A DNA stretch of 64,000 nt from Solanum dulcamara (lineage: Eukaryota; Streptophyta; Magnoliopsida; Solanales; Solanaceae), in contig NC_077242.1 of assembly GCF_947179165.1 (NCBI RefSeq), positions 36,081,097 to 36,145,096 on the forward strand. Direction: 5' to 3'. Below, one piece after another: positions 35,640-47,725 of this stretch. Every line of letters begins with the position of its first letter. Position 1 is the stretch's first letter. The translations under genes were made by a program, and so were the position numbers. The notes under the pieces were generated by a model. That model had not been told where the DNA came from and did no database searches. It saw only the letters and a list, made by a program, of their open reading frames with translations.

Positions 35640-36740
35640 CTATGTAGCGCTCTTAACTTCTTGATCCCTCCATAACTTGGATGCAACTTCCAACCGTTTA
35701 ACTTGAAAGTCCAAAATATCAACTGGAACCTCCTCATAAGTCAATTTCTCTTCAACACTCACACTTTCCATTGGCAGAATAGAATTTCGATCACCCACAA
35801 ATTTTCTCAACATTGATACATGAAATATCGGATGAACCATAGCCAACTCTAATGGGAAATCTAACTCATATGCTACTTTTTCAATGCGCTTCAAGATCTT
35901 ATAAGGTCCTACATACCTAGGACTCAATTTTCCTTTCTTACCAAAATGCATTACACCCTTCATGGGAGAAACCTTTAAATAGACCCAATCATCCACATCC
36001 AATTCAAGGTCTCTCCTTTTTATGTCAAAATATGAATTTTGGCGACTTTTAGCCTTCTTCAATCTTTCTCTTATGAACCTTACTTTCTCCATAGCATGTA
36101 ACACCAAATCGGGACCAATCAATGCCATCTTACCTACTTGAAACCATCCCACCAGGGACCTACATCTTCTCCCATACAAAGATTTAAAATGAGTCATTTC
36201 AATGCTTGAGTGATAACTATTATTGCAGACAAACTCAATCAATGGTAAATGCTTATCCCAACTTCTTTTGAAATCAATGACACATTCCCTCAACATATCC
36301 TCTAAATTTTTAATCATTCTTTCGGCTTGGCCATCTATTTGAGGGTGGAAAGCGGTACTTAACTTGACTTTCATACCAAGACCCTTTTGAAATGACTTCC
36401 AAAATATGAGGTGAATTGAGTACCTCTATCTGATATAATAGATATTGGGACACCATGAAGTCTTACCAACTCATGAATGTACAACTTAGCATAATCCTCG
36501 ATGCTACAAGAAGTCTTAATCGGTAGAAAATGTGTCGACTTAATCATTCGATCCATAATAATCCAAACCAAATCATGTTGTTTCTTAGTACGAGACAAAC
36601 CCATCACAAAGTCCATATTCACATCTTCCCACTTCTAAGTAGGAATCTCAACGTCTTGAGCTAGACCTCTCGGCCTTTGATGCTCAACTTTCACTTGTTG
36701 ACAATAGGACACTTAGCCATGAATTCTGCTATGTCTTTTT
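35640..36740 (-). pseudogene. Integrase and chromodomain-like tail of element D
   Basis: The core starts at MNMDFVMGLSRTKKQHDLVW (36622). It keeps the second aspartate in IISDRGTQFTSYF and, after a frameshift near 36371, the catalytic glutamate in HPQIDGQAERM. The long frame 36374-35640 (244 residues) continues through WVYLKVSPMKGVMHFGKKGK and SPRYVGPYKIL, the FHVSMLRKFVGD segment and the tail LTYEEVPVDILDFQVKRL, VLWRDQEV-like. It ends at 35640. This is the best preserved integrase in the window, but the frameshift breaks it. Confidence 0.85.
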
Positions 36741-36767
36741 TCATGACATTCCACTAATACAATTTCC

Positions 36768-38590
36768 TTAAATCATGATACATTTTGGTGGATCCGGATG
36801 AATTGAATACCGAGAACTATGAGTCTTATGCAATATCATTTCTCTTAGACCATCCACATTAGGCACACACAATCGACCTTGGTAACAAAGTACACCATCT
36901 CCCCCTTGGGAAAAAGCTTTAATGATTTTTTTGGTAACGGACTTCTTCAATTCCACTAATACCGGATCATTATCTTGTTGGCCATAACATCCTCCATAAG
37001 GGATGATTTCGATCCATTATGAACAAGAACACCACCATGCTTAGGATCAACCAAGCAGACACCTAAATGGACCATTATATGCACATCCTTAACCAAATAT
37101 TTCTTACCCTCTTCAACATGGGCAACACTATTCATGGACAATCGACTTAGAGCATCAACACCAACATTAGCTTTAACTGGATGGTACAACAGACTTATAT
37201 CATAGTCCTTTGGTAGTTCAAGCCACCTCATTTACCTAAGGTTCAAATTTCTTTGGCTAAACACATATTGCAAGATTTTATGGATGATGAATATATCGAT
37301 ATGTACCCTATAAAGATAATAATGGCAAATTTTCAATGCAAATACAACCGCCGCAAGTTCAAGATCATGGGTTGGATAGTTTAGTTCATGCACTTTTAAT
37401 TATCTAAAGGCATATGCTATCACCTTGACATGTTGCATCAAAACATAATCCAATCCAACTCATGAGGCATCATAATATACAATATACCCATCCTGACCTT
37501 CCGGTAATATCAAAATAGGAGCCGACATAAGACGATCCATCAATATTTGGAAACTTCTTTCACACTCATCTGATCAGTGGAACTTTACCTTTTTTTGGGT
37601 CAACCTAGTCAAAGGGGATGAAATACATGAAAACTCTTCTACAAATCTTCTATAATATCCGGCCAAAACCAAAAATCTACAAATATCCAAAGGAGACAAT
37701 GCTATGCCAATTCTTTACCACTTCCATTTTCTTTGGATCAACCATGATACCATCACTAGAAATAATATGACCAAGAAATGCCACAAACATTAACCAAAAT
37801 TCACATTTACTAAACTTGGCAAACAATTATTTATCCCTCAAGGTTTGCAACACAATTCTCAAGTGACCATTATGCTCTTTTTCTTTTGTAGAATAAATCA
37901 ATATATCATCAATAAAAACCACCACAAACTATGTAAGTATGGTTTGAAAATCCAACTCATCAATTCTATGAAAATAGTGGGCGCATTTGTCAACCCAAAT
38001 GACATAACCAAAAACTCAAAATGGCCATACCTTATTCGAAATGCCATCTTGGGAATGTCACATTCCCTTACCCTCAATTGGTGATAACCAGATCAGATGT
38101 CAATTTTAGAGAAGTGACTTGCACCTTGGAGTTGATAAAATGAATCATCTATTCTTGAAATGGGATATTTGTTCTTTATGGTGACCTTATTCAATTACCA
38201 ATAGTCTATACACATATGAAGTAACCCATCCTTCTTTCTAACAAACAACACAGGAGTATCCCATGGTGAAATAATTGGCCTTATGAAACCCTTATCTAAC
38301 AAATCTTTCAATTAGTCCTTTATTCTTTTAGTGTCGCCGGAGCCATTCGGTAAATGGAAATAGAGATAGGTTGGGTGTCGGGAAGAACGTCTATGCCAAA
38401 GTCTATTTCTTTGTAGATCATCGGGAAACACATCTGAAAACTTGTTAACAATAATTACCAACTCTCTAGAGTAGGGACTTCAGAATTAGTATCCCTAATC
38501 CGCACAAGATGGTAGATGCAACCCTTGAAAATCATCTTTTGATCTTTACGGCAGGAGATGAATTGACCCTTAAATATGGAGTTACTACCC
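36768..38590 (-). pseudogene. Reverse transcriptase / RNase H of element D
   Basis: The catalytic FIDDILIYS is at about 37933-37899 (minus strand GATGAT). RNase H and connection pieces follow leftward: MRWLELPKDYDISLLYHPVK and VDALSRLS at 37231-37130, then the integrase-proximal GVLCYQGRLCVPNVDGLREM at 36900. Several stops and shifts occur, for example in the RNase H segment near 37380-37480. Confidence 0.8.
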
Positions 38591-38960
38591 TTCCATTATA
38601 GAATTGGCTCATTTAGAAATTGAAACTTAACCACATGGGTTCTACAATCAATAGAAGCATAATATGTATATAGCCAATCCATACCAAGGATAACATCAAA
38701 ATTGGTCATCTCAAGCTCAACTAGATCACATGAAGTAACTTTATGAAAAATCAAAATGCAATAATTTTTATAGATACTTCTAGCCACAACCGACTCACCT
38801 ACAAAAATAGACGGAGAAGAGATCCAACAATATTTTGGGGCTAACATCAAATCTCATAGCCACATAAGGAGAAACAAAGGACAAATTTTCTCCCAGATCA
38901 AGTAAGGCATAAACATCACAGTGAAAGACCCGTAACGTACTGATAACAACATCGGGAGTC
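38591..38960 (-). pseudogene. Aspartic protease region of element D
   Basis: The active-site strand reads DVYALLDLGENLSFVSP near 38910-38866, so DSG has become DLG. Downstream it keeps FHKVTSCDLVELEMTNFDVI and the GMDWLYTYYASIDC segment. Confidence 0.75.
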
Positions 38961-39089
38961 TCCTCCACCTCTTGCCTAGCATGAAGAGCATAAAACCAAT
39001 TATTGTATTGACTACCCTTTGGTTGATCTTAGCACCTTATTGCACTTTTCCTCCATTAAAAACTTTGCCTTGAGGATGAAATTTTTTAA

Positions 39090-40080
39090 CCCTACATTTC
39101 TTAGCATGATGACCGGGCTTGCCACACCTATAACATGTATTCAATCCCGCTAGACACTCTCCCTTGTAGTTCTTTCCACACTTCTTGCATACGAGGATAA
39201 CTTAGCCATTTGGGACTCCTCCTTGAGACTTAGGGTTGGGTACCCTATATTTGTCAAACCTTTGAGTAGGACCATTTGAAGAACCTTGATCGGAGTACCT
39301 TTGGCAAAATTTAGGACGCCCACCATTTCCGTACCTAGCATATGAAGACGGTCCTTATCCTTTTGGATTCTCTAGATTTCTTCCTTAGCTTGTCATCCTC
39401 TATTTTCTCCGCATGGGTCATGAGCCTAGAGATATCTATTTTCCTAATCAACATAACTGTCTTCCACTCCTTAGAAACCAAATCTGAGACACCCGAAACA
39501 AACTTTCTCATACGAGCTCTTGGGTCGACAATAATAAATGGAGCATACTTTGACAATTGGGTAAACTTGAAGGCATACTCCCTCACACTCACATTCCCTT
39601 GCTTGAGGTTAATGAACTCTTGCATCTTGGCTTTCCTCAACTCTAATGGAAAGAAGAGATCAAGAAACACTCCTTTGAACTCTCCCCAATTCACAGGGCC
39701 TGCCTTAATAGGCCTCTCACTCTTCCATTGGTCGAACCAAATCTTAGCAACACCTTTCAATTGATAAGTAGCCAACTTCGCCCTCTCAACCAGGCTAATA
39801 CTCATTATCTCCACAATATTATGAATACTTTCAACAAATTCTTATTGATGCTCATCCACCTTGGAACCCCAAAACTCTGGAGGATTCATCCTCATAAAGT
39901 CACAAACCCTTGTTGTCACCGTACCCATATTTGGGTTCACGGGAGCTACCATCTCTCGATTTACTTGCATCGTTATGTCTTGAGAAAGAACTTGGAAGAC
40001 CGCTCAGAACTCGACATTAGTCACTTGATCATTCAAAAGGTCATTCAGATCTTGTTGCTATTCCTCAGCCAATTCCCTCA
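39090..40080 (-). pseudogene. gag of element D
   Basis: An open stretch of 159 residues (39814-39335) contains KGVAKIWFDQWKSERP, GNVSVREYAFKFTQLSKYAP and MTHAEKIEDDKLRK. An intact CCHC zinc knuckle CYRCGKPGHHAKKC follows near 39140-39098. The N-terminal part near 39900-40080 is frameshifted, and no clean start codon was found. Confidence 0.8.
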
Positions 40081-40297
40081 GATGGGTTATCTTCATGAAG
40101 GCATTTTCTGAAATTGCGAAGAATAATTGTTAGAGGGAAAAGACTTAGAGTACACTTTATCACTCGATATAGATTATGAAAGAAGTGAGATATTCCTAAG
40201 ATGCCTCATAGCCTCCTATTTATAAACGTGACGCACTTCATACCTATGAATAAGACTCTACTTGATGTGACATGTTGGACTCTGTAGGACACTTTAA

Positions 40298-40318
40298 AAC
40301 CTTGTTCTCTGATACTAA
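40298..40318 (-). other. Primer-binding site of element D
   Basis: Minus-strand AGCTTAGTATCAGAGAAC just inside the 5' LTR resembles the initiator Met site TGGTATCAGAGC with substitutions. Confidence 0.6.
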
Positions 40319-40321
40319 GCT

Positions 40322-43300
40322 TGTCATGACCCAAACTAGGACCTAGGCATAACACAATGATCGAAACCCTGAAGGACTCCAACTAAGCCATCTTATGTAT
40401 CATACATGAACACGTACAATACATAGTAAGAATCAACTTAAATAGACTTGAAGAAATTTTTAAAAGTACCATAGTCAAGTCAAAATGACAACATAAGCCA
40501 ATACACAAGACATCCAACAAGCCTCTACTTAGACAATAGGGGTGGGGGATAAGATAAGTCCATAGCTCATCCTCAATAGGAAATATTATCTTTGACATGA
40601 AATAAACTCATAACCTTGCCCTCGACAAATGAGGATTCACCAAAAGTGGAATATAAGAGGATGAATGTTATCGTCAACCTCTATATTTTGATATAATGTA
40701 GGCAAAATATGCGTTAGTACATTTGAATGTATTAATTATGTGAGATAGATGCATGGCTAAAGAAACAAGTACATGAGCAATATGTGTATAGGATGCATGA
40801 CCAATTTAATAAGGCCAAACCCATCGGTACCCCCCCTAAAGTTGGCACCAACTTTTACTTAGACACCTAAACCAGGAGATGTTTATTTTAGACACCTCAA
40901 GTAAGGTCATGATGTGTTATTTTGACACTTTTTAAATAATTTAAAGTTGGATTCAAGAGCGTGTATTACACTTTCATCCACATGGATTACTTGACCAATT
41001 ATATTATGCCAACACTGTCTTCTTTACACATTATATAGCTTTAAGATTTAAAGGGTCAAAAGTTGATCTTGAACTCCATTTTCTCTTCTTCAGTTCAAAA
41101 ACCCATTTTCTCTTCTTCATTTCACCGATAAAAATCCTAGGTAAGAATATGAAAGTTTAATTTTTCTTGATTTTCATTCAATTCTTAGTTAGTACTAACT
41201 GTTATGTTAGTTTATGTTGCCAATTTCTAAGTTTAAATATTGAAATCAAGTGTTAGAGATTGTATTTTTGTTCTCTTCGTCACTACTCTTAGTCACCACC
41301 GATGTAGTCATCCCAATTTTCTCTGACTATTTGGTGATTACAAGGGTTGTCATGGCAATTTTTTTAAGTTTAGCATTTTAGGGAGTACCCAGTAGGCCGA
41401 ATCGTATGTGATTTGAGCTATAACAACTGCTGAGTATTTTCGGATTTCGTAATCAGCTATAGATTGAATCAATTCATATTTGGGTGTTTCAACATAGATC
41501 TTACCGAAAACCATGCCCATTTTTAGAAAACTTAATTATTGTAAATGAAATTTGAGAATGTTGAGATTAAATATTGACTGTGAATGTTGAGAGTAAATAT
41601 TGTCTATGAATTGTTACTTTTAAAAAATCAATTACTAATTAACAATGGAAGAAAAACAAAAACTAAATCTAGGCAATGACAATGAGATTATAAAATCAAG
41701 GTCCAAAGCTATGGAGGAAAACGTTTAGAAAATGGAGAAGAAGAAGAACAAGAATTGTTTTTTAAAAAAAACATATTTTTTTTTAAAAAAGCTCTTCACG
41801 TGCTCAAAATGGGTGCATCACACACAATATGCCAAGTCAGTACAAAGTGTCAAAGTGACACATCATGACTATTTGGTTTAGGTGTCTAAGTGAAAGTTGA
41901 TGCCAACTTTAGGGGGCCACCGATTGGTTTCGCCTTATAAAGAGCATGAATAAAATTTAAAAGCATTTGAATTCATATTGAATGCATGTGGTCAATGCAT
42001 CATAAATCTCATAGTAAAAATTACATCATTTCGTATAACTTGTGTGAGATACGACCTTTAACCGATATCTACCATGATAGACATAACATGGAATCCAATG
42101 ATCCCCACACCGAGAAAGGAGAGGCTACCTTTCCTAGGTACAGTCCGCCATGGAACTCAACTCAACTCAACTGCGCTATATGTGGATTCACTAGCTAGGC
42201 CATTACGACAACCCACGGTGGCAACGTAGTTTGAGACCTTAGGTTTCTATTAGGATTCCCTTGGGTAACTAACTGCATTATCGAACTAAACCCCACCTAA
42301 AAGTTATCTCGGTGCTTAGTCAATATCCCAATGAAATTTATTAAAATGTTAAGACATCATCATTAACATCATCATGAAAAATAATCATTAGAGTAGCTCA
42401 TTAACTTTAGTGATTTATAAGAATCCATAAACTTTAGTGAGAATTGTACTTATCACCATCTAAACATGATTTGTGTGAGAATTATATTTATCACACCATA
42501 ATAACTTTTTTGGATCATCATTGACATCATTATAGCTCTCGTCATATCTCATATCTCATTCATAATCAAACTCTTTATAAATCATATTTGAATAGTCATA
42601 CTTGAAAGTAACATCATGCATGAAGCTTTGTAAAGTAAGTTAACATCATGCAATCTAGTGGTAATTCATCCTTAAATGAGAGTTTAAATCATAAATTAAA
42701 TATAATTCATGAGGTAACGATAAAACACGTAAAAGAATAAGCGGAGGGAAATTTCTGGGTGGTTGCGCATTGCTGGCATGCCGCCCTAGACCTCATATTT
42801 CAGAGACCAGGGCTTGGTGCACTTCTAGTGTGTTGCCCCAGCTCCTAAACTACTAGGGTGTTGTCCTGGCGCAGCCGTGGCACGGCGCCCCAGGGTTTCT
42901 CCGATGAATTTCCAAATTTTCAGCATTTTTCAAAGGCTATTCATCACCCATAATGAGATCCTATGACCTAAATAGAAATATAATGATTATATGTGAAAGA
43001 TGTATCAATTCCATGCAATTATTATCACATCATACTAAAATAAATTTGAATTCACAAAATACATAATAGTTCATGCAATTGAAACTTAAAATTTAGGAGA
43101 TCAAAGATGTAATTGAAATTCATGGAAAGTTTGAGGAATTCTTGGAACTCCATGGGTGACACATAACCATGGATTAAACTCACATACCTATAATAATAAT
43201 TTTGAATAAGCTTGAAGAAAACTTGAAGATTAATGGAGAATTTGAGGGAATCTTTGCTTGGTCTTCAATGGAGGTCTTGAGAGCCTTTTTGTAGAGAGAG

Positions 43301-43530
43301 AATTTTATGATGGGTGAATTGTAAATGAATGAGGATAATTTAGAGATCGAAGGACTAAATAGGTTAGGAATATAATCCCAAAACTATCTAGGTTCATTCT
43401 CTACTTAAAATAGGGAAAAGTCTATAATGCCCTTAATTAAAATCACCCTTGACCCATCAATGAATCCATCAAGGCTAATTAATTACCTTATTATATCATA
43501 CTCTAACTTTCACATACCTGGGATATTACA
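40322..43530 (-). mobile_element. 5' LTR of element D (interrupted by an inverted-repeat element)
   Basis: Minus-strand start TGTAATATCCCAGGTATG (43530), end GGGTCATGACA (40322). It is 3209 bp in total and about 2080 bp after removal of the DNA element at 40810-41937, matching the 3' LTR size. A dyad block near 42765-42900 contains GGCGCAGCCGTGGCACGGCGCC. Confidence 0.85.
40810..41937. mobile_element. 1.1-kb non-autonomous DNA element with long TIRs
   Basis: Left TAAGGCCAAACCCATCGGTA and right TACCGATTGGTTTCGCCTTA-like ends are inverted. The similarity continues inward through CCTAAAGTTGGCACCAACTT and ACTTAGACACCTAAACCA, at least 60 bp and perhaps over 100 bp. It splits an LTR of D whose partner at about 33751-33770 (CCAATGTAATGAAGAGCATG) shows the uninterrupted site. 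The flanks are compatible with a 3-bp TAA duplication (PIF/Harbinger-like), but the superfamily is not certain. No transposase is visible. Confidence 0.75.
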
Positions 43531-44700
43531 AAAACGCTTAAGGAATTGTTGCTCCATCTGCTCCCAGCTATCGGTGGAACTAGATTCAAGATCTATGTAC
43601 TAGTCGAAAGCAATTCTTGTAAGAGGTCAAACAAACTGCTTAACAAGATAATCACCATATATTCCAACATTAGTGCAAGTTTCGACAAAGTATGCTACAT
43701 GTTATTTCATATTTCCATGTTCGTCAAATTACTGCAACTTAGGAGGTTTATAACCAACATTTAATTTTGAGTTATCAATTCTTTGGGAATACGACTTTAC
43801 ATATGTGAGCGGAGATTTGGATGTGGACTCATATTTATATTTGATAGACTCCATGATGAAGTCTTTCAATTGGTAAATAGGAATCAGACCTTCGGCAGAC
43901 ACTTGAAACTCCTTGATTGTTATTTCTTATTTTGTGAAGGACTCTCTTTTCTCTTGCGTTTCATGAAGCTTCACACATAATTGAGTGGATTCTCCTTCCT
44001 TCATATTCCCTCTTATATTTTTCAACTTGGTAATTTGGACGTCTTGACCCTTGATGTGCTTTGATAGGCCTTCAATTGCTTTTATCAAATTTGCAAGTTG
44101 TTCATCTATGGTGGAAGTTTTGATAACCATCGCTAGCATAACCATCATAGAGGATGAAGAATAATGCGAAACATCACAAGTATAGAGATTGGTTTGAGGA
44201 GTGACATAAGGGAAGATCAGATCAGATCTAGTGCTTAAGACATCATCGTCTTCATGCATAAAGGGATCATTAGACTGAGATGTTGTTTTTGTGATAGCCT
44301 TACTCGATCCAAAGTTCTTTCAACCACCTCAGCGATGTTTCTCCCTCGTTCTAGCATATATGGAGAGGATTTGTTTTTGGAGAAGATAAATTGAGAACAA
44401 GAGATGACTTAGACTGTGCTTGATGCACTTGTTGTTCCCGTATTATGGATTTACTTCTTCTAATTCAACCAACAATTTCCATGGCAATTTTCAAATCATT
44501 TGTGGAGTCAACATCCTCCAAAGCATCAAATTCAGAGTCGATATTCATTGTGGCGATATTGATATTTTTTAAATCTTGAAGAGAGGATTCAGATCCAATA
44601 GTTTTTGCAGATGCGAATTTCGAGTTGACCTTTTTAGAAGTCATCTCAGTGTTGTTGAACTTTGATTTTTTTGAAGAGAAGAGATGAGAGTTAAAGATTG
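43531..44700 (-). pseudogene. gag of element E, upstream piece
   Basis: The minus-strand frame 44259-43927 (110 residues) contains a heptad-like helix ([20 protein letters not shown]) typical of gag N-terminal regions. Further left, near 43570-43535, TDSWEQMEQQFLKRF is the conserved capsid motif, cut by element D. Frameshifts and stops separate the pieces. The minus frame at 44812-44465 spans the LTR/interior border. Confidence 0.7.
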
Positions 44701-44720
44701 TCCCATCAGGCGTGCCAATT

Positions 44721-45385
44721 TGTAAGAGATTAAGTTTCGTTCCTGAAAAATAACAATCAAGAAAGGAAAGTATCAACAAATAGTGATATTTATATTTCAA
44801 TAATTTGTGCAAAGATTACAATCTTTATGAAATCTATTGAAAAGACGTAATCCTTTGATTGTCCTCCTCAAGATCGTCAACTCAAGAGTTTTGCTTTGTT
44901 CTTGAATCAATAAAATATTTGTTGAATTTTCACTACGAATGCGAAGCCAAGATTTGATCGCAATCATAGCGGTATGGAAATTTGTGGCTCACAACTTAGA
45001 CACAAATACTTCTTTGTATGCGGAAGACCACCACTGAAGAGTAGAGCTTTTTATCTATTTCTTTTTGTTCTTCCTCCGTTTTCTTTTTCTTTGTCTTTCT
45101 GGTATTATGAAGACCCTTTATATAGGCGTAAGTTAGGTTTTGGGGGTATTTTGGTATTCAAGTAATTTTAGAAGACCTTGGGCTTAAAGATCACGAGTTG
45201 GGCTTGTCTCATCATCTTAACAGACTGACCCAAATATAATTTAGACTTTATTTAAGTCATATAATATTAACTTAAATATTGATCTAACTTTATTAACCAA
45301 TAATTTGACTTGTTCAATATATCATGAATTTAAGGATTAATCCAAAATTTAATATGAATTTATCAATAAAATTTTACTATCTACA
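44721..45385 (-). mobile_element. 5' LTR of element E
   Basis: 665 bp; minus-strand start TGTAGATAGTAAAATTTTAT and end TTAATCTCTTACA, followed by AATTGGCACGCCTGATGGG. TATA-like CCTATATAAAGGG near 45115-45127. Confidence 0.85.
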
Positions 45386-45800
45386 GCTAATTGGATAAAT
45401 AAACTGGGATATTTTTAATTTCACTAGAGATAATTTAGAAGAACAATGTAGCTAAAAAATTATTGTATTGCACACAATTTTCTATATAATCTAAAATATT
45501 ATAAAATTAATTAATGAATCCATTCATATTTCTCCAAATATTCTTAGATATACTATTGATATATCTTGCATACAACTGTTTGTAATATATATAGTACAAT
45601 TATCCTTAGAAGAACAACTCTTAAACTTAAAACAATAACTTATACTTCTTTGGTTTCTTCCTCTACGTTTAATTACTCAACTTGATTCCTTGGTATTAAA
45701 AGGTATAATTGACTTGATCCCTTATAAAGGTGACTAGTGATCATATGAAATAATAATTCATCAAGTCAAAAAAAGATAAGCCATGTAATGTTGGCGACTT
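45386..45800. other. AT-rich spacer, nothing identified
   Basis: No reading frame, RNA or repeat that I can support. Confidence 0.5.
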
Positions 45801-46005
45801 AGGGTGTGTTTGGTATGAAGGAAAATGGTTTTTCCATGAAAAATATTTTCTTGGAAAACAAGTTGGTTTCTAAGTTTTTCCTCATGGTTGGTTGGTGAGG
45901 AAAATTATTTCTATTGTTTGATTGGTGAATAAGAAGAAAAATTCCAGAAAATATCTTTTATTATTGTCTATCAAGTAGAAAATATTATTTAGAAAAAAAG
46001 TTTTT
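45801..46005 (+). mobile_element. Left part of a GTGTTTGGTATGAAGGAAAA repeat element
   Basis: AGGGTGTGTTTGGTATGAAG opens a widespread solanaceous repeat with TTTTCC/GGAAAA dyads. It is cut at 46005 by element F, whose target duplication TTTTT is 46001-46005; the rest probably continues at 63354. Confidence 0.6.
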
Positions 46006-46979
46006 TGTCACGCCCCAGAACTGAGAGAGGGCGTGACTGGCCTCGATATTAGCTGAATCAACAAGCCATCTATATAACATCTGAAACTATAATACTTAGC
46101 CCAACCAGGCTACCTGTCACAACTACCTGGACCGACAAGGTCGCAACTAAATAAAATTTAAAGAACATAAGGTCAACTAGTCCATAATACAACTGAATTG
46201 AGCAACGAAAGTCGACAAGACCATAAAACCTAACTAAACTAAATTGTACATACACGTCCACAAAAGCCTCTAAAGAGTAACAAACATAGTGCACAAGATA
46301 GGGCCCTAGCCTACCCATACAAAACATCATGACACAATACTGCCAAACTAGAGCATGACTCCTAAAAGAAATGAGCATACTAACTCTCAGCTAAAGTCGA
46401 ACTCCTACTGCAACTGACGATCAAAGCCTCTACCTGCACCTGCAGCACACATACAGTGTCCCCAGGCAAAGGAACGTTGATATGAACAAAATGAACCAAA
46501 TATTTAATGCTGAAAGTCATAAATATAAGTATATAAAAGATACCAAAAGTTAGGAATAGAAATAACTTGCAATTTGCAACAATGTCAATATATTCCTGTG
46601 GGCGAGTTGTGTGCACTATTTTTACCTTGCAAATTTTGTATTTTTCTATGGTTGAGTTTTCCCAAATGTTACTACCCTTTCCTGAAATCCTCTTATGATG
46701 ATTCTAATAATCCTTGTTCCTTTGACAGGACAGATTCTTGCAGGAAATTATTATTGGAGTATGGAGAGTGCTCAAGGAGAATCGAATATGGGATGACACA
46801 CTTTACATAGAAACGAGTAGAGCTCTTGCAAGATATTGATATGGTTTTCTTACATATGCACAACTTAAGCAATGAATTGAATGTAAAGGTTGTTGCCTTT
46901 GACACAAAAATACAACCATGAGTTGTGTGATACTGAAAAAACACTTATAAGTCAAATTGAGGAGCTAAAATAGGAGGAG

Positions 46980-47375
46980 ATGCTATGCAATCATACTCTT
47001 CTTGAAGAGGCCAGTTTTAAGGAGTATAAAAGTGAGCATGTTGCATTTGGTGTACGTTTGAAAGAGGGGCGTATTGGACCTTATTCAAATCACTTTTTGA
47101 TATTATGTTTAGATGACGGCATGTTTTTCAAGTCATCTGAACTAATGGAGGAGTATGAGGATGAGGAACAAGAATCCTATATTCTTAACTTTACACCCGA
47201 AAAGAGAAAAAATAACATACCTCACTTTAGAGCCAATAATTCCTACATGCACAATTCATTATTTGGTTCCACCATCATTGTACCACCATCCTATGAAAGA
47301 AGCAAAAAGATGGATGCAAAATTGGGGATACAATTCATATCTTCAAAGTGGAGAGAAAATTGGATGGTGACCTGA
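46980..47375 (+). pseudogene. C-terminal coding remnant of the Tat/Athila-like fragment
   Basis: 131 codons (LLEEASFKEYKSEHVAFGVR ... KWRENWMVT) ending at TGA, directly before the GAGTCATGCCGCG segment. I recognise no enzyme domain. By position it is the 3'-most frame of the element, which in this group may be an extra ORF. Stops upstream (for example 46970) show it is truncated. Confidence 0.45.
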
Positions 47376-47584
47376 GTCATGCCGCGAAGTTAAATCAGGC
47401 GCTTGTTGGGAGGCCATCCAATGTTTTAAGTTTTAATTAATTCTTTTGGGACATAACATCTTTTCAAGTGTAGGGTGAGGATTCTTCCAATATATATTTA
47501 GGGTGGAGTGTGCTTTATGTTTGTTTAGTAATTTTTCATTTCATTTTTTTAAAAGAATTCCAGACAGTGAAGTCCGCGACCAGT

Positions 47585-47725
47585 CCCGACCTGGAATGAA
47601 ATTTTTTTTCTTTTCTTTTTTTTTACTTAGCCCAATTTTTAAATATAAAAAAAATACAAAAAAAATTTATTATTTTTTATTTTTTTTATTTTTTATTTTT
47701 TTTATTTTTTATTCTTTAGTACAAG
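47585..47725. repeat. T-rich low-complexity tract
   Basis: Long T runs with A and ATTTTTTATTTTT blocks in the 3' UTR of the fragment. The frame 47503-47790 is a by-product. Confidence 0.8.

Larger units (their letters stand above)
33274..43530 (-). mobile_element. Element D: full-length decayed Ty3/gypsy chromovirus, minus strand
   Basis: 5' LTR at 40322-43530, primer site, gag, protease, RT/RNase H, integrase with chromodomain-like tail, polypurine tract, 3' LTR at 33274-35362. It sits inside gag of element E: the E reading stops at EQQFLKRF (43531) and resumes at 33273. Flanks AACACGCCT (33265-33273) and AAAACGCTT (43531-43539) match at 7 of 9 positions. The layout and tail are Tekay/Del-like. 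Confidence 0.85.
29687..45385 (-). mobile_element. Element E: gag-only LTR retrotransposon, split by element D
   Basis: The LTRs at 29687-30285 (3') and 44721-45385 (5') align along their length and share orientation. The minus-strand interior starts AATTGGCACGCCTGATGGG after the 5' LTR and ends in a purine-rich GCAAGGGGCAT before the 3' LTR. Without element D (33274-43530) it would be about 5.4 kb. The interior has gag pieces and tandem arrays but I see no protease, RT or integrase, which fits a non-autonomous TR-GAG type. The outer flanks (CCAAG, GCTAA) do not form a clean target duplication. Confidence 0.7.

Noticed and set aside
39342..40111. Plus-strand frames of 127-140 codons
   Set aside because: They are mirror frames of the minus-strand gag of element D.
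43500..45385. Endogenous pararetrovirus
   Set aside because: Gag motifs and paired LTRs indicate an LTR retrotransposon; no movement protein or viral coat motif is seen.
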